Assembly (NCBI GenBank): GCA_910587495.1
Contig: CAJUMT010000063.1
Coordinates: 1-16,212, forward strand
Reading direction: 5' to 3'
DNA from: an uncultured Lachnospiraceae bacterium
Lineage (GTDB): Bacteria; Bacillota_A; Clostridia; Lachnospirales; Lachnospiraceae
DNA: 16,212 nucleotides
Shown here: positions 5,629-12,653 of the stretch, in pieces
Numbering within the stretch: position 1 is the stretch's first letter
How the letters are laid out: each line of letters starts with the position of its first letter
The notes under the pieces: model-generated
Told to the model about the DNA's origin: nothing
Databases searched by the model: none
Seen by the model: only the letters and a program-made list of their open reading frames with translations
Translations under genes and position numbers: made by a program

Positions 5629-7884
5629 ATGGTAAAAATCCGATGTGTGGTGGAGAGAATTACTTATCAGAACCCGGAGAACGGATATTCTGTTTTGAAA
5701 TGCAAAGTGAAAGATTACAGTGACCTCGTGCCGGTTGTCGGCAATCTGCTTGACGCCAATGTCGGTTCTGTCCTCCTCGCGGAAGGAAACTGGAAGGTGG
5801 ACGCAAAATACGGCAGGCAGTTCGTGGCTGAAAATTGGGAGGAAACGCTTCCGGCTACCGTGTACGGAATGGAAAAGTATCTTGGCTCCGGCTTGATTAA
5901 GGGTGTGGGGCCGAAATTCGCAAAACGTATTGTACAGAAGTACGGTGTGGACACTTTTGCAGTCATTGAGGACAACGTGGAACTTCTGATCGAAGTAGAG
6001 GGAATCGGAAGAAAGAGGGTGCAAATGATCGCGCAGTCCTGGGAACGGCAAAAAGAGGTCAAGAATATCATGCTGTTTTTGCAGGAGCATCAGGTAAGTT
6101 CTTCTTTTGCCGCTAAGATTTATAAGCAGTATGGAAATGAAAGTATTGCTGTTATGAAAGAAAATCCCTACAAACTGGCGGATGATATCTGGGGCATCGG
6201 TTTTAAGACCGCAGATCAGATTGCCGGAAAGCTTGGATTTGAAAAGGAATCTTATGTGCGGCTGCGGAGCGGCTTAATGTACACGCTTTCGGAACTTTCC
6301 AATGACGGACATGTGTATGCAGAGAAGCAGCAGTTGATTGATAAAGCATCCGAGCTTTTGGAGGCGTCTGCGGAAACCATTATTATGACAATGGATGAGA
6401 TGCTTAAGAAAGAAGATCTGATCGGGGAGCAGAGGGTCACAAAGACAAATGATGCAGGAAAACCCGTTGCGGCTATTTATCTGCCGCCTTTTTATTATGC
6501 AGAATTAGGAGCGGCGGGAAAATTAAAGAAGCTGGCCTCATCGCCTGCAGGCGACAGGCTCTATACAAAACTGATGGAGGCACGGAAAAAAACAGGTAAT
6601 GCAAATCTTTCTGTGGATGTGGAAGCCATACAGGAAAAGGTCGGTATGGCCTATGATGAAATACAGGCAGATGCGATCCGGCAGGCTGCTGCTGCAAAAG
6701 TTATGGTGCTGACGGGAGGTCCGGGAACCGGTAAGACAACAACTACACACGGTATTATTTCCGCATATAAGGCTTATGGTATGAAAATCCTTTTGGCGGC
6801 GCCCACAGGGCGCGCGGCAAAGAGAATGACCGAAGCAACCGGCCTGGAAGCAAAAACTATTCATCGTCTGCTGGAATATAAGCCGCCGGAAGGCTATCAG
6901 AGGAATGAAGACAATCCGTTGGAAGGCGACGTCCTGATCGTGGATGAATGTTCTATGATTGACATTATTCTTATGAACGCGCTGTTGAAAGCGATACCGC
7001 CCGGGATGCGGCTTATTATGGTGGGAGATATAGATCAGCTCCCTTCCGTAGGAGCAGGGAATGTGCTGCGTGATATGATTGATTCCGAAAGTTTTCCGGT
7101 CATCAGGCTGACAAGAATTTTTCGGCAGGCACAGACAAGCCGGATTATTATGAATGCCCACCGGATTAACGAAGGAAAGATGCCGGATCTATCTAATGGA
7201 AAGAATACCGATTTCTTCTTTATGGAAAATGGGGACGCAGAAAATACAGTGCCTCAGATTGTGGAACTGGTCAAAACGAAACTCCCCAAATATTATCATG
7301 TTGACTCCATGCAAATTCAGGTGCTGACGCCGATGCAGCGGGGCATTGTAGGCGCCACAAATCTCAACCTTGCGCTGCAGGAAGCTTTAAATCCTGCAGA
7401 ACATAAGATTTTCACGCGCGGAGGGGGAACCATGACTGTCCAAAAAGAAGTTTTACGCAGAAGCGGTTTTGCATTTCGGGCAGATGATAAAGTTATGCAG
7501 GTTAAGAATAATTATGATAAGGAAGTATTTAACGGGGATATCGGGATCATTGCATCGGTAAACGCGGAAGACCGGACGCTGAAAGTGAATTTTGATGAAC
7601 GCCTGGTCGAGTACGATGTGACAGAGCTGGATGAGCTGACGCATGCTTACGCAACAACTATTCATAAAGCGCAGGGTTCGGAATATCCGATCGTTGTTAT
7701 GCCCATCCTGATGAATCATTATGTCATGCTGCAGAGAAATCTGATTTATACCGGGATTACCAGGGCAAAGAAAATTCTGGTTATGGTGGGAACGAAAAAG
7801 GCATTATCTTATGCTGTTCGTAATATGACGGTAACTAAGAGAAACACTTTGTTAAAGGAGAGATTGGCGGACATGTCATTATAG
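5629..7884 (+). CDS. recD2: RecD-like DNA helicase RecD2
   Basis: This 751-residue protein is a superfamily 1B 5'-3' DNA helicase of the RecD2/YrrC type, which works in DNA repair and replication-fork maintenance without RecBC. Order of parts: an OB-like N-terminus; helix-hairpin-helix repeats (GVGPKFAKRI near 92-101, VEGIGRKRV 123-131, IWGIGFKTADQIA 187-199); Walker A GGPGTGKTT (363-371); Walker B with Asp439-Glu440; GDIDQLPSVG (466-475); TIHKAQGSE (677-685); and YTGITRAK (707-714). Length and motifs match the family and nothing is missing. I chose ATG 5629, which has AGGGAG 9 nt upstream; ATG 5602 would overlap the end of the pseudogene and adds nine residues without a better site. No promoter is evident between the pseudogene and this start. 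Confidence 0.95.
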   Translation: MVKIRCVVERITYQNPENGYSVLKCKVKDYSDLVPVVGNLLDANVGSVLLAEGNWKVDAKYGRQFVAENWEETLPATVYGMEKYLGSGLIKGVGPKFAKRIVQKYGVDTFAVIEDNVELLIEVEGIGRKRVQMIAQSWERQKEVKNIMLFLQEHQVSSSFAAKIYKQYGNESIAVMKENPYKLADDIWGIGFKTADQIAGKLGFEKESYVRLRSGLMYTLSELSNDGHVYAEKQQLIDKASELLEASAETIIMTMDEMLKKEDLIGEQRVTKTNDAGKPVAAIYLPPFYYAELGAAGKLKKLASSPAGDRLYTKLMEARKKTGNANLSVDVEAIQEKVGMAYDEIQADAIRQAAAAKVMVLTGGPGTGKTTTTHGIISAYKAYGMKILLAAPTGRAAKRMTEATGLEAKTIHRLLEYKPPEGYQRNEDNPLEGDVLIVDECSMIDIILMNALLKAIPPGMRLIMVGDIDQLPSVGAGNVLRDMIDSESFPVIRLTRIFRQAQTSRIIMNAHRINEGKMPDLSNGKNTDFFFMENGDAENTVPQIVELVKTKLPKYYHVDSMQIQVLTPMQRGIVGATNLNLALQEALNPAEHKIFTRGGGTMTVQKEVLRRSGFAFRADDKVMQVKNNYDKEVFNGDIGIIASVNAEDRTLKVNFDERLVEYDVTELDELTHAYATTIHKAQGSEYPIVVMPILMNHYVMLQRNLIYTGITRAKKILVMVGTKKALSYAVRNMTVTKRNTLLKERLADMSL

Positions 7885-7911
7885 ATGGGAGAAAACCCGT
7901 CATTTCCTGCC

Positions 7912-7947
7912 GTGTCAAGAAAAAAGCCTTGACACCCTTCCTTTTTT
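7912..7947 (+). terminator. Weak terminator-like hairpin after recD2
   Basis: GTGTCAAG (7912-7919) and CTTGACAC (7928-7935) form a perfect 8-bp stem with an A-rich 8-nt loop. A six-T run follows only after 6 nt (CCTTCC), which is far for an efficient intrinsic terminator. The right arm contains the -35 box of the ylxM promoter. Confidence 0.4.
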
Positions 7948-7957
7948 CGTGTAAGAT
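7929..7957 (+). promoter_or_regulatory. Promoter of the ylxM-ffh cluster
   Basis: A perfect TTGACA (7929-7934), a 17-bp spacer and TAAGAT (7952-7957) sit just before ylxM. Transcription would start near 7963-7965, only about 10 nt before the ATG, which leaves a very short leader holding AAGGTGAT. Confidence 0.7.
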
Positions 7958-7973
7958 AACGAAGGTGATCGTG

Positions 7974-8309
7974 ATGGAAGAGATTCTAAAGCATGCGCTT
8001 CTCTACGATTTTTACGGAGAACTGCTGACAACGCATCAAAAGCAGGTCTACGAGGACGTAGTTTTAAATGATTATTCTTTAAGCGAAGTGGCGGATAATT
8101 TAAATATCAGCCGTCAGGGCGTACATGATATGGTCAGGCGGTGCAACCGCCTGCTTAACGGGTATGAGGAAAAGCTGCATCTGGTGGAAAAGTTTTTAAG
8201 TCTAAGAAAAAAGGCTGAAAGGATCAAAGAGCTTGCCGCCGGGCAGGGAGACAGTTCCGTTATGAAAGAGATCGAAGAAATTTCTGTCAGGATTCTGGAG
8301 GAATTATAA
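7974..8309 (+). CDS. ylxM: YlxM, signal recognition particle-associated HTH protein
   Basis: This 111-residue protein belongs to the UPF0122/YlxM family, which is encoded next to ffh in Firmicutes. In streptococci YlxM is reported to modulate signal recognition particle assembly or activity. Seen here: a predicted sigma-region-4-like helix-turn-helix at about 35-57 (SLSEVADNLNISRQGVHDMV), preceded by a family-typical N-terminus with LLYDFYGELLT (9-19) and followed by a charged helical tail. The ATG is preceded by AAGGTGAT; in-frame GTG codons lie 3 and 9 nt upstream, so the exact start is slightly uncertain. The stop abuts the ffh start with no gap, indicating translational coupling. Confidence 0.92.
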   Translation: MEEILKHALLYDFYGELLTTHQKQVYEDVVLNDYSLSEVADNLNISRQGVHDMVRRCNRLLNGYEEKLHLVEKFLSLRKKAERIKELAAGQGDSSVMKEIEEISVRILEEL

Positions 8310-9665
8310 ATGGCGTTTGACAGTTTATCGGAAAAATTGCAGAATGTGTTTAAGAACCTGCGGGGTAAAGGCAGGCTGACGGAAGCGGATGTTAAGACAG
8401 CCTTAAAAGAAGTTAAGCTGGCTCTTCTGGAAGCGGACGTCAGTTTTAAAGTGGTGAAACAGTTTATCAAAGCTGTGGAGGCCAGGGCTGTAGGGACGGA
8501 TGTGCTGGAAAGCCTGACGCCGGGACAGACTGTTATCAAAATCGTCAATGAAGAGATGATCACCCTGATGGGCAGCGAGACTACAGAGATCAAGCTGAAG
8601 CCATCCAATGAGATCACAGTGATTATGATGACCGGTCTTCAGGGCGCGGGTAAGACGACTACGGCGGCAAAGCTTGCCGGTAAATACAAAATCAAAGGGC
8701 GCAAAGTTCTTTTGGCGGCCTGTGACGTATATCGTCCTGCGGCGATCAAGCAGCTTCAGGTAAACGGTGAGAAGCAGGGCGTGGAAGTATTTTCCATGGG
8801 TGATAAGCACAAACCGGTAGATATAGCCAAAGCAGCTATAGAACACGCAAGATCTCACGGCATGAACGTGGTGATTTTGGATACTGCGGGACGGCTTCAT
8901 ATTGATGAAGATATGATGAACGAGCTGATTGAGATCCGGGAGCATGTGGATGTGGACCAGAGTATTCTGGTGGTGGATTCCATGACTGGTCAGGACGCGG
9001 TAAATGTGGCGACTTCTTTCACGGAGAAGGTTGGTATTGACGGCGTAATTCTGACCAAGTTAGACGGTGACACCAGAGGCGGTGCGGCGCTTTCTATCCG
9101 CGCGGTGACGGGAAAGCCGATTCTGTATGTGGGTATGGGTGAGAAACTCTCCGATTTGGAGCAGTTCTATCCTGACCGTATGGCGTCGAGAATCCTTGGC
9201 ATGGGCGATGTGCTGACCATGATCGAAAAAGCCCAGGAATCTTTGGATGAGGAGAAATCCCGCCAGATGGTCCAGAAGATGAAGAAAAATCAGTTTGACT
9301 TCGAGGATTATCTGGAAAGCATGAACCAGATGAAAAAGATGGGCGGCATCGGCGCGCTTCTGGGAATGATGCCCGGGATGGGCGGATCTCAGATGAAGCA
9401 GATCGAAGATGCGGTGGATGAGAAGAAAATGGCCAGGATTGAGGCTATGATCCTGTCCATGACCGTAAAAGAGCGTCAAAATCCGGATATTTTAAATCCT
9501 TCCAGGAAACGTAGGATAGCCAAAGGCGCAGGCGTGGATATCAGCGAAGTGAACCGACTGGTGAAACAGTTTGAACAATCCAAGAAAATGATGAAGCAGA
9601 TGCCCGGGCTGATGGGCAAAGGCAAGGCAGGTAAAAAGGGAATGTTCGGCAGATTGCCGTTTTAA
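8310..9665 (+). CDS. ffh: Signal recognition particle GTPase Ffh
   Basis: This is the 451-residue SRP54 homolog. It binds 4.5S/6S RNA and the signal sequences of nascent membrane and secreted proteins, and docks with FtsY at the membrane. Domains in order: N helices (1-90); G domain with G1 GLQGAGKTT (109-117), DTAGR (191-195), GQDA (228-231) and TKLD (249-252); then the Met-rich M domain from about 305 with MKKMGGIGALLGMMPGM and the RNA-binding helix-turn-helix around RRIAKGAGVDISEVN. Length is normal and all GTPase motifs are intact. GGAGG lies 8 nt before the ATG, within the end of ylxM. It shares the ylxM promoter. Confidence 0.98.
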   Translation: MAFDSLSEKLQNVFKNLRGKGRLTEADVKTALKEVKLALLEADVSFKVVKQFIKAVEARAVGTDVLESLTPGQTVIKIVNEEMITLMGSETTEIKLKPSNEITVIMMTGLQGAGKTTTAAKLAGKYKIKGRKVLLAACDVYRPAAIKQLQVNGEKQGVEVFSMGDKHKPVDIAKAAIEHARSHGMNVVILDTAGRLHIDEDMMNELIEIREHVDVDQSILVVDSMTGQDAVNVATSFTEKVGIDGVILTKLDGDTRGGAALSIRAVTGKPILYVGMGEKLSDLEQFYPDRMASRILGMGDVLTMIEKAQESLDEEKSRQMVQKMKKNQFDFEDYLESMNQMKKMGGIGALLGMMPGMGGSQMKQIEDAVDEKKMARIEAMILSMTVKERQNPDILNPSRKRRIAKGAGVDISEVNRLVKQFEQSKKMMKQMPGLMGKGKAGKKGMFGRLPF

Positions 9666-9726
9666 GCATTTCGTTTACACATATAAAAAATTAGAAGATA
9701 AAGTATAGTTTACGGAGGTAAGAACA

Positions 9727-9972
9727 ATGGCAGTAAAGATCAGATTAAGAAGAATGGGACAGAAGAAGGCTCCTTTTTATAGAGTAGTTGTAGCTGATTC
9801 CAGATCCCCGCGCGACGGAAGGTTTATCGAAGAGATCGGTACCTATGATCCCAACCTGGATCCCAGCGTATTTAATATTGACGAAGAGGCAGCCAAAAAG
9901 TGGCTTGCAAACGGCGCACAGCCGACAGAGGTAGTTGGTAAACTGTTTAAGATTGCCGGCATTACCAAATAA
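9727..9972 (+). CDS. rpsP: 30S ribosomal protein S16
   Basis: The 81-residue product is S16, a primary-to-secondary binder of 16S rRNA needed for 30S assembly. The whole sequence is family-typical: VKIRLRRMGQKKAPFYRVVV at the N-terminus, SRSPRDGRFIEEIGTYDP (25-42), then EEAAKKWLANGAQPTEVV toward the end. A strong ACGGAGG ends 9 nt before the ATG. The 61-nt gap after ffh is AT-rich and holds TTTACA and TATAGT, but 24 bp apart, so I do not call a promoter there; it is probably transcribed with ffh. Confidence 0.98.
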   Translation: MAVKIRLRRMGQKKAPFYRVVVADSRSPRDGRFIEEIGTYDPNLDPSVFNIDEEAAKKWLANGAQPTEVVGKLFKIAGITK

Positions 9973-9992
9973 GACTCCCCGGAGGCAGAATG

Positions 9993-10223
9993 ATGAAAGA
10001 ATTGGTGGAAGTGATTGCAAAGTCACTGGTAGATCATCCGGACGAAGTGATTGTAACTGAAACACAGAAAGAGAATGCGACGGTGATAGAGCTTCGGGTT
10101 TCTTCGACGGATATGGGGAAGGTGATCGGCAAACAGGGCCGCATCGCGAAAGCCATCCGTTCGCTTGTGAAAGCGGCGGCATCGAAGGATGAGAAAAAAG
10201 TTGTGGTAGAGATCGTACAGTGA
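9993..10223 (+). CDS. khpA: KhpA, KH-domain RNA-binding protein
   Basis: This 76-residue single-KH protein (YlqC family) pairs with KhpB in many Firmicutes and binds RNA to influence cell division and elongation genes. The KH signature is I-G-K-Q-G-R-I at 45-51, with the GxxG loop at 46-49, between the strand VIELRVS (31-37) and the helix AIRSLVKAAA (54-63). Two adjacent ATG codons exist (9990 and 9993); GGAGG at 9981-9985 is 4 nt from the first and 7 nt from the second, and the family usually begins M-K-E-L, so I take 9993. It follows rpsP by 20 nt in the same transcript. Confidence 0.93.
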   Translation: MKELVEVIAKSLVDHPDEVIVTETQKENATVIELRVSSTDMGKVIGKQGRIAKAIRSLVKAAASKDEKKVVVEIVQ

Positions 10224-10234
10224 TGCAACAGTGG

Positions 10235-10282
10235 GCTGCCGCCTGCCCGAAGCATAAGCTTGGGGGAGGCAGCAGCTTTTTT
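10235..10282 (+). terminator. Intrinsic terminator-like hairpin between khpA and rimM
   Basis: GCTGCC (10235-10240) pairs with GGCAGC (10268-10273). Inside it CCC pairs with the G-run and AAGC pairs with GCTT around the loop ATAA. The hairpin is followed at once by AGC and six T residues (10277-10282). It is GC-rich and well formed, and should reduce read-through from rpsP-khpA into rimM-trmD. Confidence 0.65.
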
Positions 10283-10311
10283 GCGCGTCGTATATAAGGA
10301 AAGGAAAAGAG

Positions 10312-10824
10312 ATGGAACAGTTTTTAAGAGTTGGAGTGATCTCATCTACCCATGGAGTGAGAGGAGAGGTTAAAGTATACCCTACTACGGATGACCCGGC
10401 CAGATTTACAGATCTTAAATCCGTGCTTTTAGATACAAAGACAGAGCGAAAAGTGCTGGAGATCGAAGGAGTAAAATTTTTTAAGAACCAGGTTATTTTA
10501 AAATTCAAAGGCTACGATACGATCAATGACATAGAAAAATATAAAGGTATGGATCTTCTTATATCCAGGGAAGATGCAGTTCCGCTGGGAGAAAATGAAA
10601 ATTTTATCGCTGATCTGATCGATATGACAGTAACAACTGATACGGGAAGGAAACTGGGAATACTAAAAGACGTGATACAGACAGGAGCCAACGATGTCTA
10701 TGTGGTGGAGACGGAGGCAAAAAAAGAAGTTCTTCTGCCGGCCATCAGAGAGTGCATTTTGCAAGTGGACGTGGAAAAAAAGCATATGTTGGTGCATATA
10801 CTGGAGGGGCTTTTAGACGAATGA
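10312..10824 (+). CDS. rimM: 16S rRNA processing protein RimM
   Basis: RimM (170 residues) binds ribosomal protein S19 and helps mature the head of the 30S subunit. The N-terminal beta-barrel begins with VGVISSTHGVRGEVKVYP (7-24), the family hallmark, and continues through the FFKNQVILKFKGYD region. The C-terminal PRC-barrel starts about 100 (ADLIDMTVTTDTG) and ends with VEKKHMLVHILEGLLD. AAGGAAAGG lies upstream at a workable distance. The stop overlaps the trmD start as ATGA. Transcription must either read through the hairpin at 10235-10282 or use a promoter I cannot place. Confidence 0.96.
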   Translation: MEQFLRVGVISSTHGVRGEVKVYPTTDDPARFTDLKSVLLDTKTERKVLEIEGVKFFKNQVILKFKGYDTINDIEKYKGMDLLISREDAVPLGENENFIADLIDMTVTTDTGRKLGILKDVIQTGANDVYVVETEAKKEVLLPAIRECILQVDVEKKHMLVHILEGLLDE

Positions 10825-11552
10825 ATTATTATGTATTGACTTTATTTCCGGATATGATAAAGGACGGATTTCAGACCAGCATCACCGGACGGGCTGCGGA
10901 TAAAGGGCTTTTGTCACTGGAAACTGTAAATATCCGCGATTTTTCCGTAAATAAGCATAATCGTGTGGATGATTATCCCTATGGAGGGGGGGCAGGCATG
11001 GTCATGCAGGCGGAACCAGTGTATCTTGCCTGTCAGTCTGTCATTTCAAAGCTGTCAGGAACCCCCAGGGTACTTTATATGAGTCCCCAAGGCAGAGTGT
11101 TTGATCAGCAGATGGCAAAAGAATTTGCAAGTGAGAAAGAACTGATCTTTTTGTGCGGTCATTATGAGGGGATAGACGAGCGGGTTTTGGAAGAGATTGT
11201 GACAGATGAAGTGTCCATAGGAGACTATGTGCTTACCGGAGGCGAACTCCCGGCGCTGGTAATCATGGATGCCGTCTCCCGGCTGTTGGACGGCGTGCTT
11301 CATAACGATGCGTCTGCCGAGTTTGATTCTTTTCATGATAATTTGCTGGAGTATCCGCAGTACAGCAGGCCGGAACAGTGGCGGGGAAAACAGGTTCCAC
11401 CTATCCTTTTGTCAGGTCATCATGCCAATGTGGAGCGGTGGCGCCGGGAACAGTCTCTTCTGCGGACCAAAGAGCGCAGACCCGACCTGCTGAATCGTGC
11501 ATCACTTACCAAAGAAGATAAAAAATTTCTTGCAAACCTTACGGAACTATGA
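10821..11552 (+). CDS. trmD: tRNA (guanine-N1)-methyltransferase TrmD
   Basis: TrmD (243 residues) transfers a methyl group from S-adenosylmethionine to N1 of G37 in tRNAs reading codons with a leading C or CUN/CGG type, preventing +1 frameshifting. The deep-trefoil SPOUT fold is visible through YMSPQGRVF (86-94), LCGHYEGIDERV (111-122) and SIGDYVLTGGELPALVIMDA (132-151). Asp169 in the DSF motif corresponds to the catalytic aspartate of the family, and LLEYPQYSRP follows. One small departure is LLDGVL where most members have L-P-G-V-L. I use ATG 10821, overlapping the rimM stop by four bases; GGAGGGG is 11 nt upstream. Its 3' end contains the rplS promoter. Confidence 0.97.
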   Translation: MNYYVLTLFPDMIKDGFQTSITGRAADKGLLSLETVNIRDFSVNKHNRVDDYPYGGGAGMVMQAEPVYLACQSVISKLSGTPRVLYMSPQGRVFDQQMAKEFASEKELIFLCGHYEGIDERVLEEIVTDEVSIGDYVLTGGELPALVIMDAVSRLLDGVLHNDASAEFDSFHDNLLEYPQYSRPEQWRGKQVPPILLSGHHANVERWRREQSLLRTKERRPDLLNRASLTKEDKKFLANLTEL

Positions 11553-11558
11553 TAAAAT
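11530..11558 (+). promoter_or_regulatory. Promoter of rplS inside the end of trmD
   Basis: TTGCAA (11530-11535), a 17-bp spacer and TAAAAT (11553-11558) match sigma-A boxes at 4/6 and 5/6. The -35 box and most of the spacer are trmD codons. The start of transcription would be near 11565. Confidence 0.55.
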
Positions 11559-11564
11559 AATATG

Positions 11565-11638
11565 CGTTGTGAGAAAAAGAGATGGTCCTCTGTTACGCGA
11601 GACGTATTAAGAACATCCGGTTATGAAGGAGGAACACA
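11565..11638 (+). promoter_or_regulatory. rplS leader with possible ribosome-binding-site pairing
   Basis: The leader holds TCCTC (11586-11590), complementary to GAGGA (11629-11633) in the rplS ribosome-binding site, and a small inner hairpin TACG-CGAGA-CGTA (11594-11606). Pairing would hide the site and suggests autoregulation by L19, as known for ribosomal protein leaders in Firmicutes, including an L19 leader class. I cannot confirm a match to that class by eye. Confidence 0.35.
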
Positions 11639-11986
11639 ATGAACGATATTATCAAAGAGATTGAATCGGCTCAGCTGAAGGCCGAAGTGCCTGCGTTTAA
11701 TGTAGGCGACACAGTTAAAGTTTATGCCAAGATTAAAGAGGGTAACCGTGAAAGAATCCAGGTATTTGAAGGCACCGTATTAAAGAAACAGGGCGGAAGC
11801 AGCCGAGAGACTTTCACCGTAAGAAAGAATTCCAACGGAATCGGCGTTGAGAAAACATGGCCGTTACATTCCCCGAATGTGGAGAAAGTGGAAGTGGTTC
11901 GTCATGGTAAAGTGAGACGTGCGAAACTGAATTACTTAAGAGGCCGCGTAGGTAAAGCTGCCAAAGTAAAAGAGCTGGTAAAATAA
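11639..11986 (+). CDS. rplS: 50S ribosomal protein L19
   Basis: The 115-residue product is L19, located at the 30S-50S interface. Family-typical segments are PAFNVGDTVKVYAKIKEG (19-36), RIQVFEGTVLKKQG, SRETFTVRK, then GVEKTWPLHSPNVEKVEVVR and the basic end RRAKLNYLRGRVGKAAKVKE. AAGGAGGAA ends 4 nt before the ATG. It has its own promoter in trmD and a strong terminator immediately after, so it can be made as a single-gene transcript as well as by read-through. Confidence 0.98.
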   Translation: MNDIIKEIESAQLKAEVPAFNVGDTVKVYAKIKEGNRERIQVFEGTVLKKQGGSSRETFTVRKNSNGIGVEKTWPLHSPNVEKVEVVRHGKVRRAKLNYLRGRVGKAAKVKELVK

Positions 11987-11998
11987 ATTCACGATGAG

Positions 11999-12032
11999 AG
12001 GGACATATACGAAAGTATGATGTCCCTTTTTT
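11999..12032 (+). terminator. Intrinsic terminator after rplS
   Basis: AGGGACAT plus ATAC pair with GTAT plus ATGTCCCT across a GAAA tetraloop, giving a 12-bp stem with one bulged G (12019). Six T residues (12027-12032) follow, the first of which also closes the stem. It ends only 12 nt before the next start codon. Confidence 0.85.
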
Positions 12033-12044
12033 AAAAAGAGCAAA

Positions 12045-12626
12045 ATGAAGAGGAAAAAGGGACTTAGTTTTTATAAAAAAAGGCGGGTGGTACATACTAC
12101 CACAGTTCAGAAAATTTTTTTCTGGGCGGGGGAGTGTGTGCTGGCTTTTGCCATCGGGTGCGTCCTTGTGTATTATTTTATGACGAGTCTTACCTGTGTG
12201 GGACAGGCAATGGAGCCTTCTGTAGGAAGCGGAGATCTGGTGCTTGTGAATCGTTTTATCTATTCTCTGGCACCGCCCAAGGCGGGAGATGTGGCGGTAT
12301 TTAAGCCCAACGGCAATGAAAACTCTCATTATTATATGAGAAGAGTGATTGGTGTTCCCGGAGATACGGTGCAGATTAAAGAAGGATTTGTCTATGTAAA
12401 CGGGGAATTGTTTGAAACTGGCGTCGGCAATGAGCAGATGGATTATGCAGGTCTGGCGGAGGAAGAGATCGTTCTTGGAAAAGATGAATTTTTTGTGCTG
12501 GGAGATAATCGAAACGCCAGCGAAGACAGTCGGAATGCGGATATAGGGAACGTCAGAAGAAAAGATATTTACGGGATGGCATGGTTTGTGCGGTATCCTT
12601 TTGAAAACTTTGGGGTGATTCCGTAA
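12045..12626 (+). CDS. Signal peptidase I paralog lacking the catalytic dyad
   Basis: This 193-residue protein has the complete layout of Gram-positive signal peptidase I: a basic N-terminus, one membrane segment at about 24-46, box B at 53-59, box D near 96-106 and box E GDNRNASEDSR (153-163). Yet the nucleophile position in the usual G-x-S-M-x-P reads GQAMEP, with Ala55 (codon GCA) in place of Ser, and the general-base Lys of the usual Y-x-K-R-V/I-I-G reads YMRRVIG, with Arg99. Both dyad residues are therefore lost and peptidase activity is unlikely. The rest shows no sign of decay. Inactive paralogs with known precedent are Staphylococcus SpsA and Streptococcus pyogenes SipA, the latter acting in pilus assembly. 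The ribosome-binding site (AAAGAG) is weak and a strong terminator lies just upstream, so expression may be low. Confidence 0.9.
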   Translation: MKRKKGLSFYKKRRVVHTTTVQKIFFWAGECVLAFAIGCVLVYYFMTSLTCVGQAMEPSVGSGDLVLVNRFIYSLAPPKAGDVAVFKPNGNENSHYYMRRVIGVPGDTVQIKEGFVYVNGELFETGVGNEQMDYAGLAEEEIVLGKDEFFVLGDNRNASEDSRNADIGNVRRKDIYGMAWFVRYPFENFGVIP

Positions 12627-12653
12627 GTCAACAGTATAAGTCAGGAGTCTGTT

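Noticed and set aside
5494..6090. Leftward ORF of about 198 codons opposite the pseudogene end and recD2
   Set aside because: No known protein pattern, no ribosome-binding site of note, and recD2 is unmistakable on the other strand.
9674..9709. Separate promoter for rpsP
   Set aside because: TTTACA and TATAGT are 24 bp apart, outside the workable 16-18 bp range, and no better pair is present.
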